A DNA stretch of 64,000 bases, from positions 95,238-159,237 of the forward strand of contig JAWNZC010000219.1 in the NCBI GenBank assembly GCA_035771165.1. The letters are read 5' to 3'. Under the pieces are notes generated by a model. That model made no database searches. It was not told the DNA's origin and was given only the letters and a program-made list of their open reading frames with translations. Within the stretch, counting starts at the first letter, position 1. Each line of letters opens with the position of its first letter. The DNA comes from Paragorgia papillata (Eukaryota; Cnidaria; Anthozoa; Scleralcyonacea; Coralliidae). Made by a program: the position numbers and the translations under genes. Of the stretch, positions 31,152 through 42,120 are shown in pieces.

Positions 31152-31619
31152 GTGATCAAAGAAACTGTAATAATTTAAAACATCAGTTAAAACACTAATG
31201 CATGAAGTAAGACGAGCTTTAGATAAAAACAAATCCAAGAACCGAAGTGAAATTTGTTTTAAAGTGCCTATGAAATGAAAATTAAGTTTGTCTTATTTGA
31301 AAGAACACTTAAAATGATAGAGTAACATCTTTTGCAGTTTTTCGTTTCCTTGCTTCGTTCTAGAGATATTTTAGTTTGTTTGATATGCAAATTAAACATT
31401 TTGACGTCACACGTGCATAATGAGTTATCGAAAAGTTATATATCTTTGCTATTATCAAATATATAATAATCACTTGAAAATCTACATGTTTAGTGTTGTG
31501 GGCGAAACACACCAACGTGCTTCATTCAAATTAATTTGCTTTGATAATAGAAAAGATTTCTAACCTTCTCCGATAACTCATTACAAATGCACCTACGACG
31601 TCAAGATGTTTAATGTACT

Positions 31620-31720
31620 GTTTAATAAACGAGCAGGAGTGTTTTATCAGATATAAAGACACGAGGCGAAGTGGAGTGTTTTTATATCTGATAAAACACG
31701 AACTGCGAGTTTATTGAACG
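31620..31720. repeat. Hairpin of an inserted small element
   Basis: GTGTTTTATCAGATATAAAG pairs with TATATCTGATAAAACAC and flanking TTTAATAAAC/GTTTATTGAA. The same design (different sequence) is seen at 60415-60530. Confidence 0.55.
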
Positions 31721-32503
31721 GCTTCAAAAACGAACCACTTGGTAAGTTCATTGGCGTAGTAAGTTTGAAAAATAACCTTGTCTAAGCCGAGAAAATCAAA
31801 GCTAAAGTTTATGTAAATCAGGAGGTATCTTTATCACATATAAAGACACTGATTACACTTTAATTTCTTTTGAATTTTCCTCATGAATTATTAATGAGTT
31901 TTTGAATTGCATATCAAATAAACTAAAATATCTCAAGAACGAAGCAACCAAACGAAAAACTACAATAATAATAATCTATATTTCAGTGTCTAGATTTCTT
32001 TAGCATTGACAGCTAATTGGGGACACTATTTACCTAAATTAGTTACATAAAACTTTTCCTATAAACTAAATCAATAAATACAAATAATAACCTAACAACA
32101 GCTAACATAATCAAGTACTACAGAGATCACAGCAGTTGCAATTATTTTTCAACAAACTATCAATATCTAGTTTGCGAATATTACTCCTAAATACATCAAG
32201 GCTAGGCGAGTTTTTAATGTCACTACTCAGCCTTAACCATAAGACCGATCCTAAATATCGGAGCGAGCTGCTTGCCATAGCTAATGGTATTGAATCTTGG
32301 TATGTCAAAATCGCTGTTTCTTAATGAATAATGTACTTTTTTTTACATTGATTCCAGCAGTGTAGCTGATATTTTCATTGAAAATATCAGCTACACTGCT
32401 GGGTACCAATTGATTTTTTACTTGATACATATAAATAGCAATATCTTGTAATCTCCTATTCTGTAGCGATGGTAACCTTGCTCGCTCAAGGAGCGCTTCA
32501 TAA

Positions 32504-33206
32504 AGCCTAGTTCTCACTTGTCGTAAGAATCGGGGACAGTCTATCCCCGATCGTCGGCGATTCTTACGACAGCCAGGTTCACACTTGTCGTGACTTGTCG
32601 TAATTCGTGCCAAAGTTTAAACTTTAAAGATGGCGGCCTTAAACAGACGGATGATTTTACACGGACAACGACACTCCCTGAACCCGAAGGCAGTTTGCAT
32701 TTTTTAAATAACGAGAAAAGGCAGTGCGAATACTCTCATATCTTTGCTTGCAAGTACAGTATAAAGAACTTCTGTTTCATGACTGCCTTCGGTGGTATGC
32801 AAAGCAGCGATCTTCTTCCATGAATTCAATTTTAAGTTTTTATCCTTGAATTGTGCGCTACTCCTATTATACAGACAAGGGAATTCTTTTACAATTTCCA
32901 TAAACACGGTGTCTTCACCGTTTCTGAACTTTCCTGCTAGAGATTTCAGGTAGCTTTCGCTGGACGCCATCTTGTATTATCGAGAATCATCCCACATGTC
33001 GTAACTAGTCGTAAGAATCCCCGATCGTCGGCGACCGTCTGGGATTCATTTTCCAAATAGAAATGATTCCGATTCTTGCGATGCTTCCGATCAGATCGGC
33101 GACTGTCTGGGACGTTACTTCAACCAAGTTCACACCTGTCGTAACAATCCCAAACGATCGAGGACTGGAAAAATCCCCGATTCTTACGACAAATGAGAAC
33201 CAGGCT
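32504..33206. mobile_element. Harbinger-like element inserted in the LINE
   Basis: TIR ends AGCCTAGTTCTCACTTGTCG and its complement, flanked exactly by TAA (32501-32503, 33207-33209). Homologous to the 302-bp MITE at 1080-1381, but with an extra ~400 bp in the middle carrying a MADF-type exon. Confidence 0.75.
32704..32970 (-). pseudogene. MADF-domain exon fragment inside the Harbinger-like element
   Basis: ATG at 32970 begins MASSESYLKSLAGKF, then FMEIVKEFPCLYNRSSAQFK and LNSWKKIAALH, the V-x-x-[FY]-P-x-L-Y-[DN] and W-x-x-I-A core of a MADF (Adf-1-like) DNA-binding domain. Reading continues into non-homologous sequence, so the domain is truncated. Harbinger elements encode a Myb/MADF-like accessory protein, so this may be its remnant; capture of a host first exon is the alternative. 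Confidence 0.6.
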
Positions 33207-33380
33207 TAAGAATCTAACTTATTTCTATATATACAGCTCTCGGCGCCCGTTCTTGGATGCGCTCTACCTTTCTACTATCAGAGGCCTTACAAAATGCCAT
33301 ATTACATGACAATAAGTAAGGTACGGAAGGATCGATGACTTATAAATAGTTAAATGACTTACAAAAGATGTTACTCTATA

Positions 33381-34357
33381 CAGTCAACTCTCGCCTTGCG
33401 GACACCCCGCTATTACGGACACCCCGCTATTAAGGACACCCCGCTATTAAGGACACCCCGCTATTACGGACACCCCGCTATTAAGGACAGTTGGTAAATC
33501 CCCGGCCGAAACTACTATGAAATGTTTAACAAATAGATTCCATTTTGCCGTTGTCTGTTCAGTTATAGATGCACAGATGACGTCACAACGTGGTAAGAAC
33601 AAAAAAGTGGCCCACGAGACGCAGTCGAGTGGGTCACTGATGTTCTTACCACGTTGTGACGTCCTCTGTGCATCTATAACTGAACAGACAACAAAAAAAT
33701 GGAATCTATTTGTTTTATACAATAAAAGTTTAAAAGGTTTTTGTCGAAACTCTTGCCGGATTTTGGGGCATGAAAAAGGAAAAAAGCAAGTCAGCTGACG
33801 TGATCTGACGTGTCCATGTGTCTGTCCTCTAATAGATCATGGCCAACAACCAATGAAAACACGCATAGCAACCAGGGTATTGTATAAATTGAAATAACTC
33901 TCGCTATTACGGACTCTCGCTATTACGGAATTGCGGACACTTCATGTGGTCCCCAACAAACATTTTTATTGTTCTACTCTCGTTACAACGGACACCTTGG
34001 ACGTATTTTTCTCTCGACACATGAAAGTGAATGACTTTTTAATTTATCGAGTGACATATCTATGTTACTGATTCATGTTACCGTTGTATTTTTGGTTTTG
34101 GAATAAAAAAAATATTTGAATACAAATTTTTGACTTGTATTTTGACTTGGGTACTGTGTACTTATGTATCACAGTAAACGTCAACTAGAAATTGAAATAA
34201 ACTGGACATTTTAAAACAAAAAAGCAGTAATACATTGTAGTGACATTTTACAACCTGAAATCGGGATATTTTCATCGCATCCCGCTATTGCGGACTCTCA
34301 TTATTACGGACACCAAATGATGGTCCCCAGGGTGTCCGCTATAACGAGAGTTGACTG
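33381..34357. mobile_element. pogo-like MITE, TA target, copy 1
   Basis: TIRs CAGTCAACTCTCGCCTTGCG and CGCTATAACGAGAGTTGACTG, flanked by TA. The left end holds five GGACACCCCGCTATTA units. The shorter copy at 42531-43091 shows the sequence without the 33525-33887 insert. Confidence 0.8.
33525..33887. mobile_element. Foldback element, AACAAATAGATTCC family, copy 2
   Basis: Nearly identical to 9656-10018. Comparison with the empty site in the pogo-like copy at about 42610-42620 (GAAATGTATTGAAATAAC) places its ends within a few bases. Confidence 0.75.
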
Positions 34358-34668
34358 TAATTTGAAGTGTTCTTTCAAATAAGCCACACCTAATTTTCGT
34401 TTCATAGGTACTTTAAACTTGAACGTTCTTTTGTCGCCGTACGGCTGACATTATAATTAAAATAAAAAATGTTCCTTGTTAAAATTGTAAATAAGGTTAG
34501 TTCAGGTTTTTTTAGTCTACGACAATAGATAAGGACGTTCAATATACTTTGCACAGGTCCACCATTGCATATTATGTAAATTGATAGAAGCATTAATGCA
34601 GATATTAAAGTATTTACCACGTATTAATTTCGTTTGTAAACAAATGTTCTTTTTTATTCTGACAGGCA

Positions 34669-35438
34669 CAGTGGAACCGGTGTCACAGGAAATTTGTCCC
34701 CCAAAAAAAATTTGTCCCCCAGACCAAAAATTTGTCACCATATACCCCAGGAAATTTGTCCCCCTCTTTGGAAATTTGTCCCCCCACAAGAACACGCTTT
34801 ACTTTATCCAGGGGCGCCGGAAGCTACTAAAGGCGGCCGGGGCAGCCATATAAAAAGGACATTAATTTTTGCACGTGGTAAATAATGTTCGCTAATTGAA
34901 ATCGCTCTACAGCATAAATAACCTTTTACATTGAGTAAAAAACATTTAAGAAAATTTTTTATTTTCTGTCTGCGATCCCAGAAAGAAATTAACTTTTTCC
35001 ACCCCTGCGGTATGCATTATTAAAGACATACCAAAATGTTAACAAAGCAAAATCACCGATCTTCTTTATTATGCTTCCCTCCCAAAGATAACGTGAGCTT
35101 TTGATATAATAATAAATTAAGGTACATTATGTACACATTTGACTATTTCTGCTTATTGATAACTATATTTACTAGGCATTTAGCTGTAAAAACATAATTA
35201 TGGTACTGGCATCTAAAAACCAGTTATTTCTTTGTTGATTCTAGTAACACGGACAAAGGAATGTAACTTTGTAACTGTAACTAGTTACTTTCTTTTCATT
35301 GTAACTTTTATCGGTAACTAGTTACTTTTCTAACGATGTAACTGTAACTGTAACTAGTTACAAAAATTATGTAACTTTTACAGCACTGCTTCTTTTACAG
35401 CAAATTTTGGGTGGGACAAATTTCCTGTGACACTGGCA
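34669..35438. mobile_element. TIR element with TGTCACAGGAAATTTGTCCC ends
   Basis: GTGTCACAGGAAATTTGTCC at 34679 and GGGACAAATTTCCTGTGACA at about 35413 are inverted. Between them are repeated AAATTTGTCCCCC motifs, a hAT-like CAGGGGCGCCGGAAGCTACT end at 34810 and AT-rich DNA with GTAACTAGTTAC palindromes at about 35280-35370. Confidence 0.55.
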
Positions 35439-35744
35439 CAACTAGAGTGATCTTGGTAAATAATTCTACTTGTTCATTTTCATTTGAATGCTGGAAATGG
35501 CATTTGAGAGACTCTAGATTTCAAAATATTCCAGGGGAGCATGCTGCCCCCCCTCCCCCAATGGAACCCCCTAGATTTAACTGGCAACACCTTTGGTGTT
35601 CACTACATACTCATGGTCAAATTATTAGTAAAATGCTTGCATCTGATCGCACCCTAATTCACTCACTCATTTTGGGGCCAGTCAAAATCTGGAGCTGGAA
35701 AAACATGCCCCTCCCCCACACATGTACATGTATATATATTTATA

Positions 35745-36164
35745 CAATCATTTGAATAGTACGTGCATTTTTATTGGTCAATAGCCATGATCTACAAAAG
35801 AACAGATGCTGTCAGATTACATCACTGACGTGGTCTGATTTCTCTAAACCAATCACGGATCTCACTGCAACATCACGAACCAATGATGTTGCTTGATTAG
35901 TATAGATCATGGATCATGTCAGATGAAGTGATTTATCTTTTTCAATGCCCCGGAAATTTGCTGGGAAAATTTAGTAAGTCTGTTAAAACATAATTTTTCT
36001 ATTTTTTATTGTATAAAACAAATAGATTCCATTTTTTTGTTGTCTGTTGTCAGAACATCAAGACAGCGTCTCGTGGGCCACGTTTTTGTTCTTACCACAT
36101 TGTGATATCATCTGTGAATCTATAACTGAACAGACAACGGCAAAATGGAATCTATTTGTTAAAA
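35745..36164. mobile_element. Foldback element, AACAAATAGATTCC family, copy 3 (inverted, diverged)
   Basis: Tail sequence (GCCATGATCTA, GCCCCGGAAATTTG) precedes the arms ATAAAACAAATAGATTCC and GGCAAAATGGAATCTATTTG, the reverse of copies 1 and 2; the palindrome centre is shortened. Confidence 0.65.
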
Positions 36165-36179
36165 TTCGTTTGATATTAA

Positions 36180-36481
36180 AGGTGCCCTCCAGTCCGTTCT
36201 GCGCATGTACGAAACTAATGTTTACATCTCTATTTATAAAAATATACTGATACCTTATTCAAGATTGTAAGCTTTTCTTGCTTCCTCTTCATTACTTGTA
36301 CCCAAAATAAAACATTTTCAGAAGAAATAGAAGAAATCCGAAGAGATATCCTCGCCGAATCGCTTGGTTTTCTGCCATGTTGTTCCTAATAGTACTTCGT
36401 GTAATTATCTACGAATGTCACGTTTGAGGGTCCTCATAAACAAAGATTCGAATCATGCGCAGAACGGACTGAACGGCACCT
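36180..36481. mobile_element. TTAA-flanked MITE
   Basis: TIRs AGGTGCCCTCCAGTCCGTTC and GAACGGACTGAACGGCACCT, flanked by TTAA on both sides (36176-36179, 36482-36485), as expected of piggyBac-type insertion. Confidence 0.7.
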
Positions 36482-36489
36482 TTAAAATT

Positions 36490-37110
36490 GCAAAGATATA
36501 CGTTTTTCAATAAGTCATTAACTTAATTTATATATAGAAGTGTGGCGTCAGTGCCGTCAAACCGTTAAATTTCCCTATCAAAAAAATCTCAATATCTCAT
36601 ATGAAAGAGCTGTAAATTAATATTTCTCATTATTTTAAGTGTTCTTTCAAATAAGACAAACTTAATTTTCGTTTCATAGACACTTTAAACCAGACTTACC
36701 AGTGCCAAAGACAAAATGAGTCATCACCGAATGCTGTCACGAGTTTGGACGTAACTTCATATTAATTTGTTAAGTTCTGAATTATTGCATCCACTCCAGG
36801 ACTTGAAATAAGGTTATTTTCCATCGCCATTGTCTATTTCTATAATCCTAATTCGTTTTCTTTTCAGAAAACAATATGCATGCTCCATAGATCAAACTCA
36901 TGTTCCGCCATCTTTTTATTATTTAGTGATGATTTGCTTACGCTGGTCAGCGGAAGAAATGTGTCTACTTCAAGTAATCTTGACGATTTGTTTATGTTGA
37001 TCAAAACATGTTTTATTTCAACGTCAAACCATGGATTGTAAAACGTCAATCCATGGTCAAACATAAAAGTTTTCCTTGGAATCCTTCGATACGTACATGT
37101 TTGTGCTCTT
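36490..37110. other. AT-rich stretch with a foldback remnant
   Basis: A right arm of the AAGTGCCTATGAAACG family lies at about 36630-36690. A GGATTGTAAAACGTCAATCC palindrome lies near 37030. No gene supported. Confidence 0.35.
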
Positions 37111-37111
37111 A

Positions 37112-38200
37112 GGCCCCCTTCACACTATACCAGATAGGTTTTGCCGGCACAAAAAAATATCCAGTATATATAGTGTAAACAGATTCGATCGGCACGATAT
37201 TGTGCCGAAGTAAGCCCCGTTCACACCTCTGCGTTCACACTATACCGGATAGCTTTTGTGCACAAAAGCTATCCGGTATAGTGTGTATACAACCAATTCC
37301 CACAGTATACAACCAATTCCCACGCTCTATTCTATTAATTTACTTAAGGAACGATTTCGAACTCCATTCTCACTGGAGCTGGAACGGCACAAAAAGCTAT
37401 CCGATACCAACCACTGAGATACCAACCTCGTCCCCAGGGCCATTTGTGGGAGCTGGGCCAAGATGGCGGCCAAAAACAAAATGGCGGGAACAAATGGCCC
37501 TGGCACAGGCTGCAAAAAATGAGCCATATTTTGACCAGGTCGACCTCACTCCAAGGATTATCCTTAATTGTCAACTCGCCTCAAATTAAGGATAATCTTA
37601 ATTTTAAATGAAAACTCATCCCCATACCCCAACCCCAACCACAACTCCCCAGAAACCCTAAACCTAACCACAACCCCCCGGTGTCCCTAAACCTAATCAC
37701 AACCCTCCGGAAAAATACTTTTTGACTTTGTTCACCAAGTCTTTCGTTCGCCCGATTTAGAAAACACTCTAAATTGCCGTCCCATGGACTTCGTTGTATC
37801 ATTACATATTCTTCCGACGATTTACGGGTGTTTCGCCAGCTTTCCTGCACATTTTCATTCATTTTGAAGTTGTTTTTAACAGCCGGCAATTCTGGTATCA
37901 CTTATTTAATATAATTTGAGCCTATAAACAAATGCCCGCGAGCTAGCCTGCCGCCTGCCTTGTTTCCACCAATCAGAATACCTAAAACATCCACGGGTTA
38001 TCTTGACCAATCAGATGTGGTGATAGCTCAGCCTGTGCCAGGGCCATTTGTTCTTGGCCGCCATCTTGGCCCAGTCCCCCACAAATGGCCCTGGGGACGA
38101 GGTTGATCCGATACAAGATGTACCTCTTTCGAGATCGGAGCGGCGTAATACAGCAATACTAACGTTGCAGTCTGAAACATAAAGATTTTCTAAGCTTTCT
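37112..38200. mobile_element. Harbinger-like MITE (GGCCCC-TTCACAC ends), interrupted
   Basis: Left end TTAGGCCCCCTTCACACTAT, inner motifs CGGATAGCTTTTGTGC and GAACGATTTCGAACTCC. The 37423-38105 element is inserted in it. Homologous sequence lies inverted at 42217-43110, ending AACGGGGCCTAA. The right end here is unclear. Confidence 0.5.
37423..38105. mobile_element. TIR element with 9-bp duplication, CAACCTCGTCCCCAGGGCC ends
   Basis: Perfect 28-bp TIR beginning CAACCTCGTCCCCAGGGCCA. The flank ATCCGATAC follows at 38106-38114 and occurs 15 bp upstream of the left end at 37399-37407. A relative with exact 9-bp duplication is at 46647-47167. A minus ORF (37581-37901) includes QESWRNTRKSSEEYVMIQ, exon-like but unrecognised. 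Confidence 0.7.
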
Positions 38201-38332
38201 TACGAGAGATAACATATAAAGTATACAAGCCTGGTTTAAGATATCCGTAATTTATCATAATGTTGAATCGCGTAAGCAAAACCCAACGCTTACTTATTAC
38301 TAGTGATATTACTTCGTCGACCATATTGGTTT

Positions 38333-39735
38333 ACCTCCGCAGTTGCCATAGTCTCCTTCGCAGCTGTCAGTTCGTGTTCGTTCTCACTCCTCTGCTTGCC
38401 TCCTCCACAGGCCCTACTGCATCATGGATAGGTGGAGAGGGCCTGCCAGATCCTGTAAACAAAATGGTGACTGATCCCATTATGCACAGCGAGACCAAGG
38501 CCCTAGAGGCGATAGTTTTGAGAGGGCCTGCAATTTTTTTCCGGCCGCTGTTCGACAAACGTACGTCCAAGTTCTTTACTCACTGTGACCCACCAGGAAA
38601 TTCGGTCTAAACTTTCTTACAGACCATGACAATGAAGAAACCAGTATGTTTTAGAATTACCGACCTTCTGCCAATAATATTTTTAGCGACAAAAAGGAAT
38701 TGAAGGGGAAAATATCTGCCGAACAAAAGCAAATTCGACGGTCAGGAAAGTAACAGGTTTTTCGTATTGTTTTTTGGTTTATTTAGCTAGCGAAGACTGT
38801 CAACTGACCAAGAGTTAATGAGATTTAATTTTGTTAAATTGTAGGCTATAGTGTAGCGTAATTCAAGTTTCAGTTGTTGTGGAAACCGAAAAAGTATAAA
38901 CCAAAGAGTCTCTGGGGTAGACTAAAGTGCATTTTCGTTGATTATTCCGGCCGAAAGTTGACAAAGTTCAACCGTAATTGCTTTTTTCAACAATTCCTTC
39001 ATTTTTAAGCTGGGATTCAAAATCTTCGGAAATAGCCATGGCTATTAACAATGGTAGTTAATTATGCAAATTTATTCCGTGCCAAGTTTTGCCAAATTTT
39101 TTACAGGATCTTGCAGGCCCTAAATTCGGCGTGTGACCAGTCCATGATGCAATAGGGCCTGTGGAGGAGGCAGGTCTGCGACAGTGCGTGCTCTCACAAG
39201 CAAATTTAAGAATTCCTTAGCGTGTCCATCAAATTTCCTTAGTTTTCTCCAAAATTCCTTAGATTTCTAGTTTGTCCCATTTGGTCATGTATAGTACCTT
39301 ATTTAAATCAATATACGGACCTAACATGAAGTAGTACCCATCATTAGTTCGTGTACCGCTGAAATAGTAACAGCGGGCAATTGGCGGGCAAAACAAAGAT
39401 GGAATAAAATGAGCGAAATTAATCCCACGTTTTCAGACTCAAACACTTCCGAAGAGTCCGATTCGGAGACATTGCGAACAAATGGCGAAGAAATATCTGG
39501 AGAACCATCAGAAAAGAGGGTTAAAATTGGTGTACGTACGATACTTAAAACTAATATTTCGAATCAAAATATTAGTTTATTAATTTTCGACTGAAATTGT
39601 AAATTCCTTAGAAAATTCTCAAAACATGGAATTCCTTAGATTGTTCCTTAAAATACTGCAGAATTCCTTGTTATAAGGAAATTTCCTTAAACGTGAGAGC
39701 ACTGGTCTGCGAAGGAGGACATAGTTGCCATGGTT
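38333..39735. mobile_element. Foldback/TIR element
   Basis: AGTTGCCATAGTCTCCTTCG at the left and CGAAGGAGGACATAGTTGCC at the right, with inner arms TGCCTCCTCCACAGGCCCTA and TAGGGCCTGTGGAGGAGGCA. The 116-aa ORF starting at 38260 overlaps the left arm and is not a gene. Confidence 0.65.
39182..39704. mobile_element. hAT-like element with exon-like ORF, 8-bp duplication
   Basis: Ends CAGTGCGTGCTCTCAC and GTGAGAGCACTG, flanked by GTCTGCGA (39174-39181, 39705-39712). Inserted in the right arm of 38333-39735. Inside, 39409-39594 (+) encodes MSEINPTFSDSNTSEESDSE and EPSEKRVKIG, an acidic N-terminus with a basic patch. Confidence 0.7.
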
Positions 39736-39788
39736 TCACTCTCACCATTTTGAAAAAAACTTGGGTACGACAGTGCGATCGATTTCTG

Positions 39789-39871
39789 TCCGTCCGTCCA
39801 TCCGTCTGTCTGTCAGTCCGTCCGTCCGTCCGTCCGTCCGTCCGTCCGTCCGTCCGTCCGTCCGTCCGTCC

Positions 39872-39908
<37 letters not shown>
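39789..39908. repeat. CCGT then CTGT tetranucleotide repeat
   Basis: About 60 bp of (GTCC)n followed by about 45 bp of (GTCT)n. ORFs across it are artefacts. Confidence 0.95.
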
Positions 39909-39909
<1 letters not shown>

Positions 39910-40008
39910 GGAATATCTCATAGAAGAAATGAATGAAGACAATTGCCTGATTGGGATCATTATATTTATTTTATGCAAACATTTTTGCGTATAGTGTTTT
40001 ATTGTCTA

Positions 40009-40600
40009 TAACGCCAGACTATTTTACTCTACCTAACACCAGACTATTTTACTCTGTCTAACACCAGACTATTTTACTCTGTCTAACACCAGACTATTTT
40101 ACTGTGTCTAACACCAGACTATTTTACTGAGTCTAACACCAGACTATTTTACTCTGTCTAACGCCAGACTATTTTACTGTGTCTAACACCAGACTATTTT
40201 ACTGTGTCTAACACCAGACTATTTTACTGTGACTAACACCAGACTATTTTACTCTGTCTAACACCAGACTGTTTTACTGTGTCTAACACCAGACTATTTT
40301 ACTGTGACTAACACCAGACTATTTTACTCTGTCTAACACCAGACTATTTTACTCTGTCTAACACCAGACTATTTTACTCTGTCTAACACCAGACTATTTT
40401 ACTCTGTCTAACACCAGACTATTTTACTCTGTCTAACACCAGACTATTTTACTCTGTCTAACACCAGACTATTTTACTCTGTCTAACACCAGACTATTTT
40501 ACTCTGTCTAACACCAGACTATTTTACTCTGTCTAACTCCAGACTATTTTACTCTGCCTAATGCCAGACGATTTTACTTGTCAAGCGGGAGAGCCCTCGG
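40009..40600. repeat. 25-bp satellite, forward orientation
   Basis: About 22 units of TCTAACACCAGACTATTTTA CTCTG, with GTGT and GACT variants. The right end runs into GCCTAATGCCAGACGATTTT and GGGAGAGCCCTCGGCAG, i.e. a single TTAA-MITE-like end, showing where the unit came from. Confidence 0.9.
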
Positions 40601-40787
40601 CAGTTACGATTACGAAGTTAAATATTTTAATAATAACTCGCTGGGTGCCCTCTTGTTTCATAATTTTATGAACACACATCAAAACAAAACTTTTATTTCA
40701 CGTCAAAATTCTTACAATAAACTGTTATCAAGTCAAGGTTTGCACAAATATATACTATCTATATCTATGTATGTATGTCTCTCTAAC

Positions 40788-40912
40788 CGAGAACGAGGTC
40801 TGTACGGGAAAATATCAGACCGACGTCTTGACAGTACGGACCGAGCCGCAGGCGAGGTTCGTACAAAAAAGACCGAGGTCTGATATTTTCCCGTACAGAC
40901 CGAGTAAACGAG
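40788..40912. repeat. Hairpin-type inverted repeat
   Basis: GAGGTCTGTACGGGAAAATA TCAGACC pairs with GGTCTGATATTTTCCCGTAC AGACC; related to 24252-24372. Confidence 0.6.
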
Positions 40913-41167
40913 GTTAATAAAGCGTTTATTATATAGCTATTTCAAGTTTTTCGATAATAATTGTATCAAACTAAGTGTGAAAACCTTAGAAATTCACGCG
41001 AGCAAAATCAACATCCGGGACAGCGGTCCGGATATGGAAAAAGATGGACCGTGGTCCGGATACGCATTTTTACGGACCGTGCGTTGACCAATCAGAACTC
41101 AGGATATTACAAAGCCATATAATAAAAATATATATATACTATCTCTATATATATACTCTATATATAT

Positions 41168-41487
41168 TTTCTCTCTTTCTCTCTTTCTCTCTTTCTCTTT
41201 TTCTGTCTTTCTCTCTTTCTCTCTTTCTCTCTTTCTCTCTTTCTCTCTTTCTCTCTTTCTCTCTTTCTCTCTTTCTCTCTTTCTCTCTTTCTCTCTTTCT
41301 CTCTTTCTCTCTTTCTCTCTTTCTCTCTTTCTCTCTTTCTCTCTTTCTCTCTTTCTCTCTTTCTCTCTTTCTCTCTTTCTCTCTTTCTCTCTTTCTCTCT
41401 TTCTCTCTTTCTCTCTTTCTCTCTTTCTCACTTTCTCTCTTTCTCTCTTTCTCTCTTTCTCTCTTTCTCTCTTTCTCTCTTTCTCTC

Positions 41488-41551
<64 letters not shown>
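41168..41551. repeat. Pyrimidine repeat (CTCTCTTT)n then (CT)n
   Basis: About 330 bp of an 8-bp CTCTCTTT period, almost without change, passing into (CT)n at about 41500-41550. The Ser/Leu/Phe and Arg/Glu/Lys ORFs are artefacts. Confidence 0.95.
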
Positions 41552-41555
<4 letters not shown>

Positions 41556-41899
41556 ATTAAATGCTTTATATATTTATATATATATAGTTCTATGCACTGA
41601 ATACACGTAACAAATCATTATTCAATGTCACAAATTTTGATAGATGAATCTAATGTCATGCAGATATTGATACAAAATATAAAAATATAGAATACAGAAT
41701 ATCAATTTCGTACCCAGAGCCTTCACCGCGCACGCAAACGAAGGCTCTGGGATAATTGTGGGGATGCGCAGTAGAGTTCAATACGTCTCTTGGCCCAGTC
41801 TTCAGAAGGAGGGGGGGGGGGTCACTCTGTTGTTTAATGCTTTCCACAATATTTATAAATTAAAAATATATTAAAGGATATGCTTCAAACGCATGCTGA

Positions 41900-42120
41900 T
41901 TAACTTTTTTTGTCACATTTGGTGTGATTATACACATGGATATTAACAGTAGCTTTTTGATCGTGTTGGTTACGATGAAAAACGAGTAGGGTTTTATTTG
42001 TAGCTTCACATTCACCATTGTCAATACACCTCATGACCTGTGCCCAAGGAGAGACAACATCTAGAGTTTTATTCCCTAGCCATTGTTGGAACACATGAGG
42101 TCCATTTTTGCAACGAATAC
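41900..42120 (-). CDS. Gene 3 exon 3, second cysteine module
   Basis: Very good acceptor with a long pyrimidine-rich tract (TTTACTTACTAG). Phase 1 to stop TAA at 41900-41902. Encodes GIRCKNGPHVFQQWLGNKT, SPWAQVMRCIDNGECEA and TVNIHVYNHTKCDKKS. Two N-glycosylation sites (NKT) and one NHT are visible. Confidence 0.68.

Larger units (their letters stand above)
31966..33362 (-). pseudogene. CR1/L2-like LINE ORF2 C-terminal fragment
   Basis: Minus-strand remnants in order: RKVERIQERALRAVYIE (about 33290-33240), then after the insert YEALLERARLPSLQNRRLQD and IAIYMYQVKNQLVPSSVADI, a frameshift near 32305, then SSLRYLGSVLWLRL, FRSNIRKLDIDSL and CNCCDLCST with a stop at 32111. This follows the known post-RT tail of such LINEs. 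The element ends in an (ATT)n tail at about 31966. Confidence 0.8.
31258..34418. mobile_element. Foldback element opened up by nested insertions
   Basis: Left arm from AAAGTGCCTATGAAATGAAA and right arm ending CGTTTCATAGGTACTTTAA belong to the 16080-16562 family. Between the arms lie, in order, a small hairpin element (about 31617-31890), a LINE fragment with a Harbinger-like insert, and a pogo-like MITE with another element inside it. Confidence 0.65.

Noticed and set aside
38260..38610. 116-aa ORF
   Set aside because: It overlaps the arm of a foldback element repeated inverted at about 39100-39180 and has no splice or domain support.
41044..41610. 188-aa Leu/Ser/Phe ORF and its Glu/Lys/Arg antisense
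   Set aside because: Translation of the CTCTCTTT repeat.
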